From assembly GCA_029255685.2 (NCBI GenBank), contig CM055315.2, positions 49,191,305 to 49,255,304 on the forward strand: a stretch of 64,000 bases of DNA, written 5' to 3'. Below are positions 1-11,821 of the stretch, piece after piece. The translations under genes were made by a program, and so were the position numbers. Position 1 is the first letter of the stretch, and every line of letters starts with the position of its first letter. Source of the stretch: Silene conica (taxonomy: Eukaryota > Streptophyta > Magnoliopsida > Caryophyllales > Caryophyllaceae). The notes below the pieces were generated by a model, which was not told the DNA's origin, did no database searches, and saw only the letters and a program-made list of their open reading frames with translations.

Positions 1-734
1 AGTTGCTAGCGAACATACATAAATAATCGTTCAACTTCAATTTCAATTATATACCCCAATTATATGTATGTAAATTTGAATCAACAATTCGTCAACCCTA
101 ATTTGATGACGAATTAACAAATTCCAGAAAGATAAAGTAGAAATTCAAAGAAATTAATTGAGAAATCACATAAACCTCATCGAACTGGTTACGGGGACTT
201 GGAAGCATGTCTCAAAACCCGACAAAAACATAGCTAATCGTTACATTGAGATGTTCATGGCACTTGGTTATAACAAATTGGTTAGTTTACATTATCTATA
301 GGAGAAATTTACAAGCTATACATTACTGTATTTGATACCGATTTGCTTCAATTGTCTTAGACTAATAATTCCTATTTCCTGGGTGTGTTTTAGGCTGAAT
401 CACTTCTTCAAGTGACAGATGAGTAAATGGTTATCAAGATCAGAAACATACAACTTATAAATGAGGTATAGTTGTACAACTCACAAACCTACTCCTAATC
501 AACAACAATCTAACACAAAGGTTGGTCACAAAATACGAATAAATTTAATATAAACCCCAAAAAATCAAACGAAACATAAATTGATTAGAAATTAGAGGAG
601 GGATTACCTTTGCTGCTTAGAAACCATAAGAAACCGCAACAACCGACTTAGGCTCTATGAACAACAGCTGTAGCTGCTCGAATTCCACGTTAAAATCATA
701 TGAAAATACAAAATAAAGAGAAAGTAAGAGAAAG

Positions 735-950
735 AGAGCGATGGGGATTGAATCGTCGATGGTGATTGAATCGTCGCCGGAGATTGAATTGCGATTGAAT
801 CAGTCCATGGTGATTGAATCACAAACAAATCAATCGATGGCGATTGAATCGTCGATGGTGATGTCATCGCCGGAGATTGAATTGCGATTATGTGTGGACG
901 ATTGGATTGAATTGGAAGCATAAGACGCTGTGGCGATTGAATTGCCATTA
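735..950 (+). repeat. Degenerate short tandem repeat rich in gattgaat
   Basis: About ten imperfect copies of gatggtgattgaatcgtc and shortened forms of it run through this stretch, with spacers such as gccggagattgaattgc. Read in one frame the repeat gives a low-complexity peptide (MVIESS-like units) from 741 to 923. I do not think this is a gene: the short open frame follows from the repeat unit being a multiple of three. It probably lies inside the CACTA element. Confidence 0.6.
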
Positions 951-1089
951 GCAGTTTTGTAAATTAGGTTTAGGGACGATGGGTTTGATGTGAGTTGGGT
1001 TTTGTTATTGTTATAAACTGATAGTTATCTGATTTTTATATTTTCTTTTGGGAGGGAATACAAATGTATTTTAGCGGTAATCTTGGTAT

Positions 1090-1360
1090 ATTGATTTTCG
1101 GATTTTGCTACGGTTCTAAAAATCAACAGTAGTAGCTTTTTACTTATTTTTTTAAATAGTTTTGGCTACGGTTCTTTAAATCAACAGTAGCTTTTTAATT
1201 TTTTTTAAATAGTTTTGGCTACGGTTATTAACTACAACCGTAGCCTTATTTTTTTTCAATAGTTTTGGCCACGGTTATTTAAAAACAACCGTAGCCTTTA
1301 CAAAAGCCTATTCTCAAAAGTTTTACGGCTACAGTTATTAACCACAACCGTAGCCATTTG
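1090..1360. repeat. CACTA subterminal repeats (ggctacggtt / aaccgtagcc)
   Basis: Four to five units, each a poly-T stretch followed by atagttttggctacggtt and an inverted aaccgtagcc, can be read here. The inverted halves could form hairpins. The position next to the terminal CACTA motif supports reading them as transposase-binding subterminal repeats, a known feature of the superfamily; binding itself is inferred. Confidence 0.65.
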
Positions 1361-1390
1361 TGCTTGCCAAATGTGATTTTTCTACTAGTG

Positions 1391-1655
1391 TTTATGCCCA
1401 GCATATGCTACTTTGTGTTTGTATTACTGTTTTGCAGTATTGAACCGGATTGTAACGGAAACCGAGCTTTTTCTACCTCAAGTGTTGCATTTTGGTAGAT
1501 GATGGAAGAAGCAAAGACGGTTGTGCGTTCATAGAGAAGCGTGAGGAGTGTTAACAACCACCAAAGGAACAAAGTCAAGGGAATCGGCCCTATTTACCAC
1601 TAGCTTAGGTTAGTAGTTCATTAGGTTTATTTTTGGTGTCTACAACGACATGCAT
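1391..1655 (+). repeat. LTR remnant, 3' end
   Basis: This stretch ends in gacatgcatca and is followed directly by a tRNA-Asp type primer binding site, so it is best read as the 3' part of a plus-strand 5' LTR. Its left portion is cut off by the CACTA element. Its end resembles the terminal gcatca of element R and of the LTR ending at 24092, suggesting a related Athila/Tat-like lineage. Confidence 0.55.
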
Positions 1656-1685
1656 CAAATTTTGGCGCCGTTGCCGGGGGGCAAC
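1656..1685 (+). other. Primer binding site, tRNA-Asp type
   Basis: The sequence ttttggcgccgttgccgggg matches the complement of the 3' end of plant tRNA-Asp, the usual primer for Athila/Tat-lineage Ty3 elements. It follows an LTR-like catca end. The element body is missing: the sequence passes within a few tens of bases into the reverse transcriptase pseudogene. Confidence 0.7.
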
Positions 1686-1699
1686 ATTGTTTTCTGTTA

Positions 1700-3420
1700 A
1701 GTTTTTACCTTGCCCACAACAACGGTATCCCTGACAATAGTGTCATCATCCAAATAACAAGCCTGCAAACTCAAGTTGAAAGAGTCACAGATCTTACAAG
1801 CCAAAGGATGTAAAACCAGCGAAAAGAGCAAAGGCCCCAAAGGATCACCCTGCTGAACACCCTGACAAGATCAGAAGCTATGCTCCCCATAATAGAAACG
1901 AGCAGGCCAGGAATAACAAAACTCCATCCAACCAGAAAGAGCGGGACACTGACTACGCACCTCACGCAACAAGAGCTCCCTATCAACCATGTTAAAAGCG
2001 TTCTGGAAATCAACCAACAACATAGAAAAACCCACTTCATCACCCCAACTCTCAACCAACCCGTTCAAGGCATGCAGGATAGCCTTGCCTCCCACCAGAA
2101 CCACCAACCCCAAACTGAAGCCCATCAAAATAACCACTCAAAGATGGACCAATAAAAAAAGCACCAACCTTGGAAACAAGGCGCCTCCAAATCGTACCCA
2201 CGACAATAGGACGGATACCACCACCCGGCTTAACAAGCGGGGTTAGCGGCGCACTGGCGATATACTCACTAAGAACCAGTGGACACCGACCCTCAAGAAA
2301 GAGATTAAACACCCTAGTGATAGAAGCCAGCAACTCATCGGAAACGGCAGCCGCAACACCACTCAAACATTCCAGAAGATGCTGAGCACGAAAACCATCC
2401 CTCACAAAAGAAGTACCACGCGGAAACTCCTGAATCATACCCAGGACAGTCGAGACGGAGGCAACAAAAGGAGGATGACCCGCAGGCCGAGAAGGCAAAA
2501 TAGGTGAAGGGACAAAAGGGTGCTTATCCGCCAAAGCCGCAATAGTAGCCGTATTGTAAGGTGCAACCCCTGAAGATGATAGCACACGAACAACAGCAGT
2601 ATAATGACCATCACAAATCTTCCTCCTACACTGCTTAACATTAGCCTCACCCAGGTCAAGCTCCTCATCAAACCGAAAATAAGGAGGAGACGCAGCTAAG
2701 GTATCCAGAAGAACCTGCAACATGCCACCAGGCACACCCCAAAACAAATGGCACGAGAAATGCTCTCCTCCTGCCGGTGATGCCGGATAGCGGCACGACA
2801 CTCACAACTACTCCGCGGAGAGAACGTCTTGACAATACAAAGGGGTAAAACAAGCAAAGCAACCCAGGATGAGAGGTCCGAAGGAGAACGGATCACAGCA
2901 TCAAGGGCCCGTTTAAGAACCCGCGAGAAACCCAGACGGCAACTAGGTCGGATAGATTTCACGGTTCACAAACTTTTAGACAACAACCGATCAAGAGAAG
3001 TAAATGAGAACCCACCCAAACTTCATGATCAGCACTATCAGAATCCAATGGCGGGTCGGGATCAGACGGCCTAGGAAAATCATAAATAACGAAAGAGACA
3101 ACTCCATCACCCGAATCTAGTGCCTCAATAACGGACCCATCCCCATGAAGACAACGCTTACTATGAGCATGCGTTCTAAAACAAACCCCACATAACTAAA
3201 TCCCATGACTAAAGGTAGTCTTAGCCTCGACAAAAATAGATAAAGAAGTAAGAGATTGTCGAGTAATGACCTGAGCATCGCCGGTACAGCGCCGATCACG
3301 CAAATGAGTGAGCATGGGAGCTTTTTTGAGACCATTACCACGCCCATCCTGACAACCCGAAAGTCCCACAAAAGGACAATGGTACCGAACGATGTCGGTC
3401 ATAATAACCCCACGCACCAA
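1700..3420 (-). pseudogene. Non-LTR-type reverse transcriptase pseudogene with N-terminal zinc-finger-like motif
   Basis: Several minus-strand frames together make a broken reverse transcriptase of a plant family I know for the block APLTPLxKPGGGIRPI followed by WRRLVSKV. In order from the N-terminus: a Cys/His finger-like segment (about 3285-3384, with YHCPF and LTHLRDRRC), a segment with LSSWVALLVLPLC (2696-2962 frame), the palm entry with SAPLTPLVKPGGGIRPIVVG (2052-2801 frame), motif A with VDFQNAFNMVDR (about 1981-2022), then QGVQQGDPLGPL and the catalytic motif YLDDDT (1745-1756 covers YLDD). At least two frameshifts (near 2090 and between 2700 and 2960) and an in-frame TGA (about 1869-1871) break it. 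It is GC-richer than its surroundings. It was probably a LINE-like element that copied itself by target-primed reverse transcription; now it is dead. The exact clade and both ends are unresolved. Confidence 0.75.
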
Positions 3421-3602
3421 AAGCCAAACTCACCGAGAAACCCAAAGAAAAAAGCCCTACCCTCAACAAAAACCCGTAAACCACCACTAGGGTACCGACA
3501 ACAGCCAATGAAACCACGACGAGACCACGACGACAACCCCACGACTCCGCACCACCACAACCGAGAAGAAAAGCCACAAATCACCGTGAAACCCAAAGAA
3601 AC
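3421..3602. other. GC-rich stretch between the RT pseudogene and element T
   Basis: Contains cgacgagaccacgacgacaa-like short repeats. It may be the degraded 5' part of the reverse transcriptase pseudogene, but no domain is recognisable in any frame. Confidence 0.4.
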
Positions 3603-4897
3603 TGTTAGAAATCATATTTCAGATTATATACTCATTTCTCATATGAGTTTTGTTTCTTTAAATTTAGTCATTAAAACTTAATTAGATCTTATGCATGCAT
3701 GATGATTACATAAGAAGTATGAATGTCCTTACATTGGTTTTAAAAGGTTTATACTCAATAATCACCTATTATTGAGTCTTCAATGAACCGAAATACCCTT
3801 GCAACGATTTATATTGAAACCGTCTCCAAAAGCTCTTATCAAGGACCCGATCTCAAACTAAAACAATTTTGTTACTAGAAAATTGAATTTAGTATACTAG
3901 AAATAATAATTATATTACTCTTAATATTATTAATCTTATAATTGATTTATTTTACATAGAAAACTATTTTCTAAGAAAAGAAGATGAGATGAGATGTGTG
4001 AATGAAGTGTGTTGTGTGTAAGCCACCGACAACAACTAGTATTCATGGAGTGTGTAGTGTTTAATATAAAAGAGCAAAAATGAGCTCCTATTGCTAGCTT
4101 TGGCCGACCATAGTGCCTTTAAAATAGAGCCACTACATGCCTCTTACTCTTACACAAAAGCATACAATATGCCTTACACCTAGGGCTAGGTATGAAAGCT
4201 TTTGCATACTGTGTAAGAGTAGCTTACAATATGACAACAACACACTACCTCATTAACATACATCACACGGTCAAATGGGGTTAAAATGGACTCCATTTTA
4301 TCTTTGTGAATTGTGTTAATTTGTAACATGTCACACATGTCTCATAACACATGAACCAATTTGTTAATTATGCAATTTTAACTGCTTAAAATTTATAATT
4401 CACAATTTTATAACATTTAAATAATATTAATAGTAATTCTCAATTACTATATTATAAAATGTAATATCATAATTTTAATTACAACTCTTTGTAATTTTAT
4501 GATCAACCGTGCTCATTCTCAATTTAATCGTTTCCCAAACGACTAAATAAAAACCGAGTAATAAAACAATTTTATTACTTTGACCATTATTATTATAATT
4601 CCATTATAATAATATATGTCACGTAAAATCATTTCCAAATTTCTAGTTATTAATTAATTCGTATCCAATATGATTTAATTAAATATTCCATTGAGACGGA
4701 ATTCCCTAAAGATATGACCTTAAGGGATGAACTGATCACCACCATCATATGACGATAATGTCAAACTCTAGACAGCCAATCATTATCGGTAAATGTTGAT
4801 CAGTCGACTTCAAAAGAGTAACATTCCCAGTTGTGTTTCATTCAAATGAGATTTTAATTATGTCAACGCATTATTGTCAAGGACACTTCCTCCAACA
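3603..4897 (-). repeat. LTR of element T (3' LTR)
   Basis: Begins tgttagaaatc and ends cttcctccaaca, the TG...CA boundaries of a Copia LTR. Its last third is alignable by eye to the S LTR (shared block around gtcaaactctag and gccaatcatta). On the minus strand a purine-rich aagtgagagat lies just outside it at 4898, the expected polypurine tract. Confidence 0.75.
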
Positions 4898-5712
4898 ATC
4901 TCTCACTTGTCCAAGACAAGTGTGCGTTACCAATTCTCTTGCCCTATTACTATCTCCCACTCAATTCAAGGGGTCATCTCAGGTCGTGCTCGCAATTGAT
5001 CTTATCTAGAGTGGGTTTTCTCGATTTGGAGTTATAACTAGTGACCGGAATTATCTACCATATATACCTTCCGAGCGTGGCCACACATTTCTAGTTATTT
5101 TTCTCCTCGAGTGGCCTAGAGATATTTCTCAACCTTGACAAGGGGTGGACAATTCCTAATCGACCTATTCCTTCCGGCTGGCCATAGCCCATCATAACCC
5201 AAAATATATCCTTATAAACCCAGTTACGAAGGTGTTAGGACATAAATCAAAGTTAATCTGAAAACTATGCCACCTCAGCTAATAGTCATCAGTCCAAGAA
5301 TTGACTCATGTGAAACACGATAGAAGCTCCAGCCACGACCAGACAATCTTTTAGAAAGAAAAGCCAATGCCCTATCAGCGGTCATTAGCCCGACAAATGT
5401 ATCTTAACATGTCTATGCCCAGGTGATCGACTAGTCATCCCGTATGACTCTATGGCTGTTGAACTCGCCATCAATCGCATCACACATCTAGTTGCTTCGA
5501 GACGTCACCTCATTTAACCTACTAAGGGCGGAACTATGTTAATCCAGTCCACTTTAATGGAGTTCATTATGGTTATACCATCCCATTTGGATATAACACG
5601 GTTCAAAAAAGTGAGTTTGTATAAACTCAAATGATGAATGCATTATCACATATGTAAAATTGATACCATGTCAATTACTACATAATCTATAATTCATACT
5701 TGTATAGTATTA
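4898..5712 (-). other. Element T internal sequence, part 1 (non-coding)
   Basis: Homologous to 8495-9300 of element S. No reading frame of significance. It ends at the 5-bp tatta (5708-5712) that was duplicated when R inserted. Confidence 0.7.
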
Positions 5713-6299
5713 TGACACCCGTCGTTGAGGGTGCCACAGATAAAATTTATAAACCTCAGCCTTAACTAGATAGTGAAAGTCAAGGGTCGAACCACAAGGA
5801 GGTGGGAAATGTTTATTGTTCTATGTTGATGTTTTAGGGTAACAAATTTGGGGGTTTGTTTGTTTGGTTGTCACTAGGTCTAACAAAGTAAAGACAAAAT
5901 AAAACAAAAGTAAGATAAGGATAAAACTTATGATAAAAGAATGCTAGGATGTTCGGGTCATAAAAGCTACAATGGTATAAATTCTAAGTCAACATGTATC
6001 GCAGTCGCGTAAGGGGTGTAACATATCCTCTCGGTCTATGATACCTAATAGCTCCTTTCGGCCTATGCTATTAGTTCCTAGGACTCACAAATATTGGGTG
6101 TCAACAATAAGGGTGATTCCTAAATTCTAGGTCACATATCTTTCAGTCTTAAGTAACCTAGCCGTCTTAAAACGTTAACCAATGCCCTACCCGTATCTTT
6201 CAATCTTGGGTAAGTCATTACTAACATCCTATAAGTCTGCTTTCAGTCTCATTATAGGGTATTATAATTAACGAAACAAAACAGTCTGAAAACATGCGC

Positions 6300-6370
6300 G
6301 AGGTCAGTCGACCGACCAGCTAACCCAGTCAGTCGACCGACCAGTTAAGCCAGTCGGTCGACCGAGGTCT
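6300..6370. repeat. Cluster of gtcgaccgacc motifs (R left LTR, cluster 1)
   Basis: Three closely spaced copies of cagtcgaccgaccag / cagtcggtcgaccg. The core contains the palindrome gtcgac. The same cluster recurs at 20113-20182 in the other LTR. Confidence 0.85.
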
Positions 6371-6894
6371 GCTACAGGTCGATTCTGATCTTATACCATC
6401 TACGCAAATTAATCACCTACATCCTAACATGGGAGTTTAGCTACTCATAACTACGACAATAACCGTAATAACAATTAGGAAAATAGAATTCATAGCAATC
6501 AATATCATAAACATGCGATAAACAATAAGGTTTTGGGGATTCTACACTAAACCGGATACTAGCAGTACTGAAAACTTGAATAAAACTGAATTGAGAGATA
6601 AGAATTACCGTAACAAGGAAAAGATGAGAACTCGAAGATTGAATATTACTGAAACGTCACCTGTAAACTGATTGTTGCAAAAGTATGCTAAAGACTAATT
6701 AACAAAGAAAACTAAAGAACTTTTATTGTAAACTAACCTAAGAATTTATGAGTAATACTAGATTAGGTTTGCGAAAATATGATTAGTACATAGGGGGAAT
6801 TAAGCTTTTATAAGGATTTGTCGTTGCTTCCCTCAAAACCTAGCTTAATCATAGGCTTAATGAGGCGTCTGAAATCTTCGCTGATGGGCCATAT

Positions 6895-7005
6895 GGTCGA
6901 TAGACCGATGATACTGGTCGATCGACCAACTATCGGGTTTCTGAAATATTGCGCATCAGGTACCTTAGTCGACCGACCACGGCACCCGGTCGATTGACCA
7001 AATAT
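6895..7005. repeat. Cluster of gtcgaccgacc-like motifs (R left LTR, cluster 2)
   Basis: Degenerate copies such as ggtcgatcgaccaa and agtcgaccgaccac, matched by 20705-20815 in the right LTR. Each cluster is embedded in otherwise single-copy LTR sequence. Confidence 0.8.
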
Positions 7006-7267
7006 CAGATGCAGTACTGCGTTCTGACGAATTCTACAGCGCGCGTCGATCTTAAAACAGCTTCCATTTCTTCATTGCTCATCGTATTAAATCGCTTCTC
7101 GCGGATTTTGAAAGGTAAGAGGATAAGCTTTCACCTCCACTTGGAATCACTCCATTATCAGCTCTAGAACTTGATATATAGCCATTTGAAACAGGTTGCA
7201 ATATTGTGAAGCGATTCTTTCCTTGTTAAAGCTTGTGAATTGTATGCACCCTTGTTTATGCTATCTT

Positions 7268-8494
7268 TGTTGGAAACTAAGGTAGTCATACTAACAAGTT
7301 CATATTATAGTCTTACTAAAATTTCCTTATTAAACTCATATTAATAAGTTAGTCGATCTAAATCTTATGCATGCAAAAACGAAATGCGGAAATGTTAAAG
7401 AAACGGATTCTTACAACCGGTCCAAATGCGTGCTAGGACGATCCTCCACGGAGCAACCAAAATAGATTGCCTCCTTTACCTTGCACCCAAGAACTACCCT
7501 TAAAAAACCGAAACACGAACACGAGCTAGGTGACGGAATCGGTAGTATTGAAACCGTGTACTAATATTTCTATTAGTATTCTAGAGAATATTATGAAGAT
7601 AATATTTTGAGATTGTTGTAGTCTTTCTTACACTAGAAAGATGCTCACTTAAAAATTACTCTTTTAATATGTGTATTACCACATATATAAATAGAGTGGG
7701 ATGCATGGGGTTGGTTTAGCCGTGAGACACAAGGCCTAGGGTAGTGAAAGAGCCAATTTTGTCTTACCCATGACCATAGGCATTTAGGCTATTAATCATG
7801 ATGTTTTTAGGGTATTAAATTTACATTTCAAACCCATAAAACATTATCACTAAACCGGCATCTTTAATCGTAAAATGCACTTTCATTTTTCGATTTATAA
7901 TTTGTACAATTATGTAACATCTCATGTTACATAATAATTGTATTAATTTAAAATAAATTTATCACATATAAATAATATTTCTAAATTAATTAAATCACAT
8001 TTAACAAATTAATAAGTAATTCGAAATTACTGTCCCAACGCATGGTTATCGTAATAATCGTCAATACGATATATTAACAACATTTGTTATAACCATGAAC
8101 CATTCATAATACTAATTTCGATATTTCTAAAATATTGTTTAATACTTGACAATTGACACATTTCAATTTCAAATATAAATCTTACTTTAAGATTCAACCT
8201 CTGGTTTCTCAATATACGGTTTTAAGAATATCGATCAATCTGTATCCTATACAATTAATCAATATATTATCTAAGGGGTCTGTCCTATAGGTGTGACCTA
8301 AAGGGATCAACTGACCACCACCGTCATACGACAGTAATGTCAAACTCTAGTCAGCCAATCATTACCGATTAATGTTGGTCAGTTGACTATATCAAATATC
8401 GGATCGTCCCTTGCATATTCATTTCATAAGATTTATGACAATGATTTTTATCACTGTCGTGATCGCACAATTGTTGAGGACACATTTTCCAACA
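7268..8494 (-). repeat. Left (3') LTR of element S
   Basis: Starts tgttggaaact and ends acattttccaaca (1227 bp). Near-identical to 14237-15460, with small differences such as an extra ggg near 7710 and accaccaccgtc against accacccgtc. Confidence 0.9.
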
Positions 8495-10975
8495 ATCTCC
8501 CACTTGTACTCGACAAGTGTGCGTCACCGATTCTCTTGCCCTATTACGTCATCTCCCACTCAATGCAAGGTGTCTTCCAGGTCGTACTTGCATTTGATCA
8601 TATCTTGAGCGGTTTTTCTCGATATGGAGATTTAACTGCTTTGACCGGAATTATCTATCATAGATACCTTCCGAGCGTGGCCACGCATTTCCAGTTAAAC
8701 TTCTCCTCGAGTGGCCTTGAGATTTAAGACAACCCTGACAAGGGGTTGGACAATTCCTATCCTACTGTTCCCTGCGCTAACACAGTCCATCATGACCCAA
8801 AAGAAGCCCATTTGACCCCCTTTAACGGTTGATCGTAGAGCTAAAATCAAAGTCAATCTGAGGCTGCATCACCTTGGGCGAACAGTCTCAAGTCAAAGAA
8901 TCGACTTATGTGAATAATATAGTAGCTCTCGCCACGACCAGGCTAATTATAAAATTTCCAGAACTCTATAAGCGGTCACTAAATGCCCAACAAAGTGCCT
9001 CTTGCAGTCTGCCTATGTGATCGACTAGTCATCCCATATGACTCTATGACATCTGAACTTTGCCATCAATCGCCTCACACTCTAGTCGCTTCGAGACGTC
9101 ACCTCATACAAACGACTATGGGCTATACTAAGTTAATCCAGTTCACTTATGGGGTTCAAAATTGTCTCTTACAACCCATTTGGATTTAACAAAGTATAAA
9201 TTGTGAGTTAATAATAATAATAACTCAAACGATAAAAGTGATTGTTTTGTGCGAACAATCAATACGATATTGCTGCTCCACATAAACAATCTTTGAATTT
9301 GTATTAACGGTTTGTGAATATATCCTATCTTCACATCTTTAAACCTACAAATTCCGGTTTGCTTATGTCTCATATTATCTCGTATAATATGATCTTTATT
9401 CAAGTACTCTTCAAGTCTTTTATACTCGACTCGAGTCTCCTTACCTTAAGGAAGCTCCCACTGTTTTCTTAAAACTTATGACATGTCATCCATATGAACA
9501 CAGTCATATTGTACTAGAATTCATATCGTAGTTAACCTAGATTCGAACCACTAGTTCTCCATCGAAATAAGGTATTGTTTCAACTTATGGCATTTTAATC
9601 AAGGTTATATGAATTTAATATCTTCATATCTTGGATTCAAATCCAAACCTTGTTAACTGATCGGCGACGTTTCATTATCATATAATAAACTCACTTATGA
9701 TTTATGTTCTTAACATTCATTCATTTAGAATTGAAAACCTTATATTCTTTAACCCTTAAAGAATCACCATTCTTTAATGGTAGGTTCCGTTTCCTTAATA
9801 ACTTTTCTCCCACTGAATTTCGTATTACTATCTTATAGTTAATAACTCCCACTATCTTTATAGTGTTTTGGTAACATCTTCAAACATCTTCTCAACTCAT
9901 AATGAACATTTCATTTTGATTTACTTCAAACATTTTCTCAACTCATAATGAACATTTCATTTTGATTTACTTCAAACATTTTCTCAACTCGCTATGAATA
10001 TTTCATTTTTCATTTTTCTTCCCATGGAAAGAATCTCTTATTATCACGAGAACGGGAGATGATTTCTCCTCTATTATCTTGATAAAACAGAAACATTAAC
10101 ATCATGGAAACGATTTCCTTCCGTTAACACTCGCGGTCCCTTTTGTCCTCTCTGGAAACTAATGACAACATATGGAACATTTCCTTTTGTGTCCTCGCGT
10201 AGTTTCTTCTGTGTCCTCTCGTAGTTTCTTCTATCCAATCTCTTAGAGTTCTTCTCAAGGACTCCTTATAGGATTCTTCTCTAAGATCCTATGTTTATTT
10301 CATTGGTTTGCGGGCGTAGAATTTCTCCCACTCTATCCTTTAAACTAACCGTTATTTAAGAAGGATAGCATTTTCGCCCGTCAACAATGTATTGGATAAA
10401 GAATTATGTGAGTTGTAAGACATTATTACTCCTTATAAGGTGATCATCTTATAATGAATTAATGTTCTTATGTTTGATTTTGAAGTATTTCACGTGATGC
10501 AATTCTCGTTTTTAAGTAAGTCGAATTACTTTTATAATGATCCTATCATGTCTAGCGTACGGTGAACTATTCAAGGTACTTAATTACGATCTTTGAAAAT
10601 CGTATCAACTCATGTTATGTATTAAGAGCATTTTAAACAACCAAACACGTTTGATTAAGAACAAAAGGATGACTTGGGTTGAAAACCAAGTCACCACTAT
10701 TACAACCATTGTCTCAACAAGATTCTTGTCGTACAAGAAATACAAAGTTCTTAAATTAAAATGCAAAATGAAAGAAGACATCAAAATGAAAATAGAGCCA
10801 TGCTCTTCATGTCTTCAATCTCGGATGCTACCATAGACATCCATGGAAGGAACTTTAAGTTCTCCTTTCCTTTCTCCTTGCTCCATTTCTTGGAAGGAGT
10901 CCCTTTAAAACAATTAAAAAGGGTTAGTATTAACAACTTGTATCATTATACAAAAGTTAATGTTACAACACGAGT
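8495..10975 (-). other. Element S internal region between gag and 3' LTR (pol lost)
   Basis: In an autonomous Copia element, protease, integrase, reverse transcriptase and RNase H would lie here. Short open frames exist on both strands but none shows a recognisable motif such as a zinc-binding HHCC integrase domain or a YVDD box. The stretch is AT-rich and includes a 46-bp tandem repeat at 9878-10016. Confidence 0.75.
9878..10016. repeat. 46-bp tandem repeat, three copies
   Basis: Units starting cttcaaacat at 9878, 9924 and 9970, containing ctcaactcataatgaacatt. The first two are nearly identical and the third diverges (gctatgaatatt). Probably replication slippage within the dead pol region of S. 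Confidence 0.85.
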
Positions 10976-11767
10976 TTAAATAAGAATTATTACCAAAAGA
11001 GTGAACCTTTCAAGCTTTAGGTCGGCCAAGTACATCGGGCATTCACGTTTCCAATGCCCCATCTTTGTGCAATAATGGCACTTATCATCAACTTTTGAAG
11101 ATGATGCGGTCTTGGATGCCTTCTTACCTTTGCCTTTTCCAATTTTCTTTTTATACTTCCTTTTGCTCTTTTTCTCAAAATTAGGCATATTCTTCTTGGT
11201 ACTTCGAATAAGTCCAAATGCCCTTTCAGCTTGTGAAGGCATATCAAGAAAACGAAGAATTCGTTCTATTATGAGATAGTCAGGGGTTTCCATCCTTTGA
11301 TCTTGCAAGATTTCAGATGGTACAACCGACTTAACCACCGAAGAACTCGTAATTAAACCCTTATATGAGTTTGGGTCAAAAGATGCAGAAATTACTTCAT
11401 GAAGCAACGTCCTAGGAGTTCGAGAAAACATATTCTTAAGCTTAGTGTAAATCTCATTTGCCGTGCTAAGCATAATCAATCTTTCTTGGAGATCCTGCTC
11501 CAAAGAGAAAATGAGTATGTTCCTAAGAATGTTTGACTCCTTCATATAGGCCTCATAGGCCTCACGAGTTTCTATCGTGGAATGAGCAGTGGGAACAGGA
11601 GGAGCGGCTTTGACAAGGTAACGAATCTTATTGTCACCTTCCGCAGCTATAAGTAATTGAGTTTCCCAATCTTTAAAATTGGTGCCTTGCTTCCTAAGCT
11701 TGCAACGATTCATGAAAGATTGGAGCCATGAAGCGTGATGTGGGAGAGGTGGAGCGTTATTTGCCAT
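10976..11767 (-). CDS. gag: Copia-type Gag (capsid/nucleocapsid) of element S
   Basis: A 263-residue frame, taking the ATG at 11767-11765 (MANNAPPLPHHASW) rather than an upstream ATG at 11821, because family Gag proteins start with a short leader directly before such an aromatic-rich segment. Known role: Gag coats the RNA and forms the virus-like particle in the cytoplasm. What supports it: a UBN2-type Gag helical core with EAYEAYMKESNILRNILIFS and YTKLKNMF, then a lysine-rich linker, then a CCHC zinc knuckle CHYCTKMGHWKREC (residues about 230-243) that binds RNA. The frame stops about 20 residues after the knuckle, where a pol fusion would normally continue. Unbroken reading suggests either recent origin or selection for self-encapsidation. 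No pol follows. Confidence 0.85.
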   Translation of the reverse strand: MANNAPPLPHHASWLQSFMNRCKLRKQGTNFKDWETQLLIAAEGDNKIRYLVKAAPPVPTAHSTIETREAYEAYMKESNILRNILIFSLEQDLQERLIMLSTANEIYTKLKNMFSRTPRTLLHEVISASFDPNSYKGLITSSSVVKSVVPSEILQDQRMETPDYLIIERILRFLDMPSQAERAFGLIRSTKKNMPNFEKKSKRKYKKKIGKGKGKKASKTASSSKVDDKCHYCTKMGHWKRECPMYLADLKLERFTLLVIILI

Positions 11768-11821
11768 TGATTGGAAGTCGAAAAATGAACTACAAATGAA
11801 AATTAAGGAATTAAAACACAA

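Larger units (their letters stand above)
1..1390 (-). mobile_element. CACTA-type DNA transposon, terminal part (other end outside window)
   Basis: Read on the minus strand, the sequence ending at 1390 starts cactagtagaaaaa, which fits the CACTA terminal inverted repeat of the En/Spm superfamily. Just inside it (about 1090-1360) lie several direct and inverted copies of a gctacggtt / aaccgtagc motif spaced roughly 60 bp apart. Such subterminal repeats are typical of CACTA elements and in the family bind the transposase. A candidate 3-bp target duplication (ttt, 1391-1393) cannot be confirmed because the other end lies outside the window. How far left the element extends is inferred. No transposase reading frame is visible, and 1-620 holds nothing else I recognise. 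Confidence 0.65.

Noticed and set aside
6300..7005. CRISPR-like spacing of repeated motifs
   Set aside because: Motifs are short, palindromic and unevenly spaced, in a eukaryotic retrotransposon; there is no constant repeat/spacer length and no cas gene.
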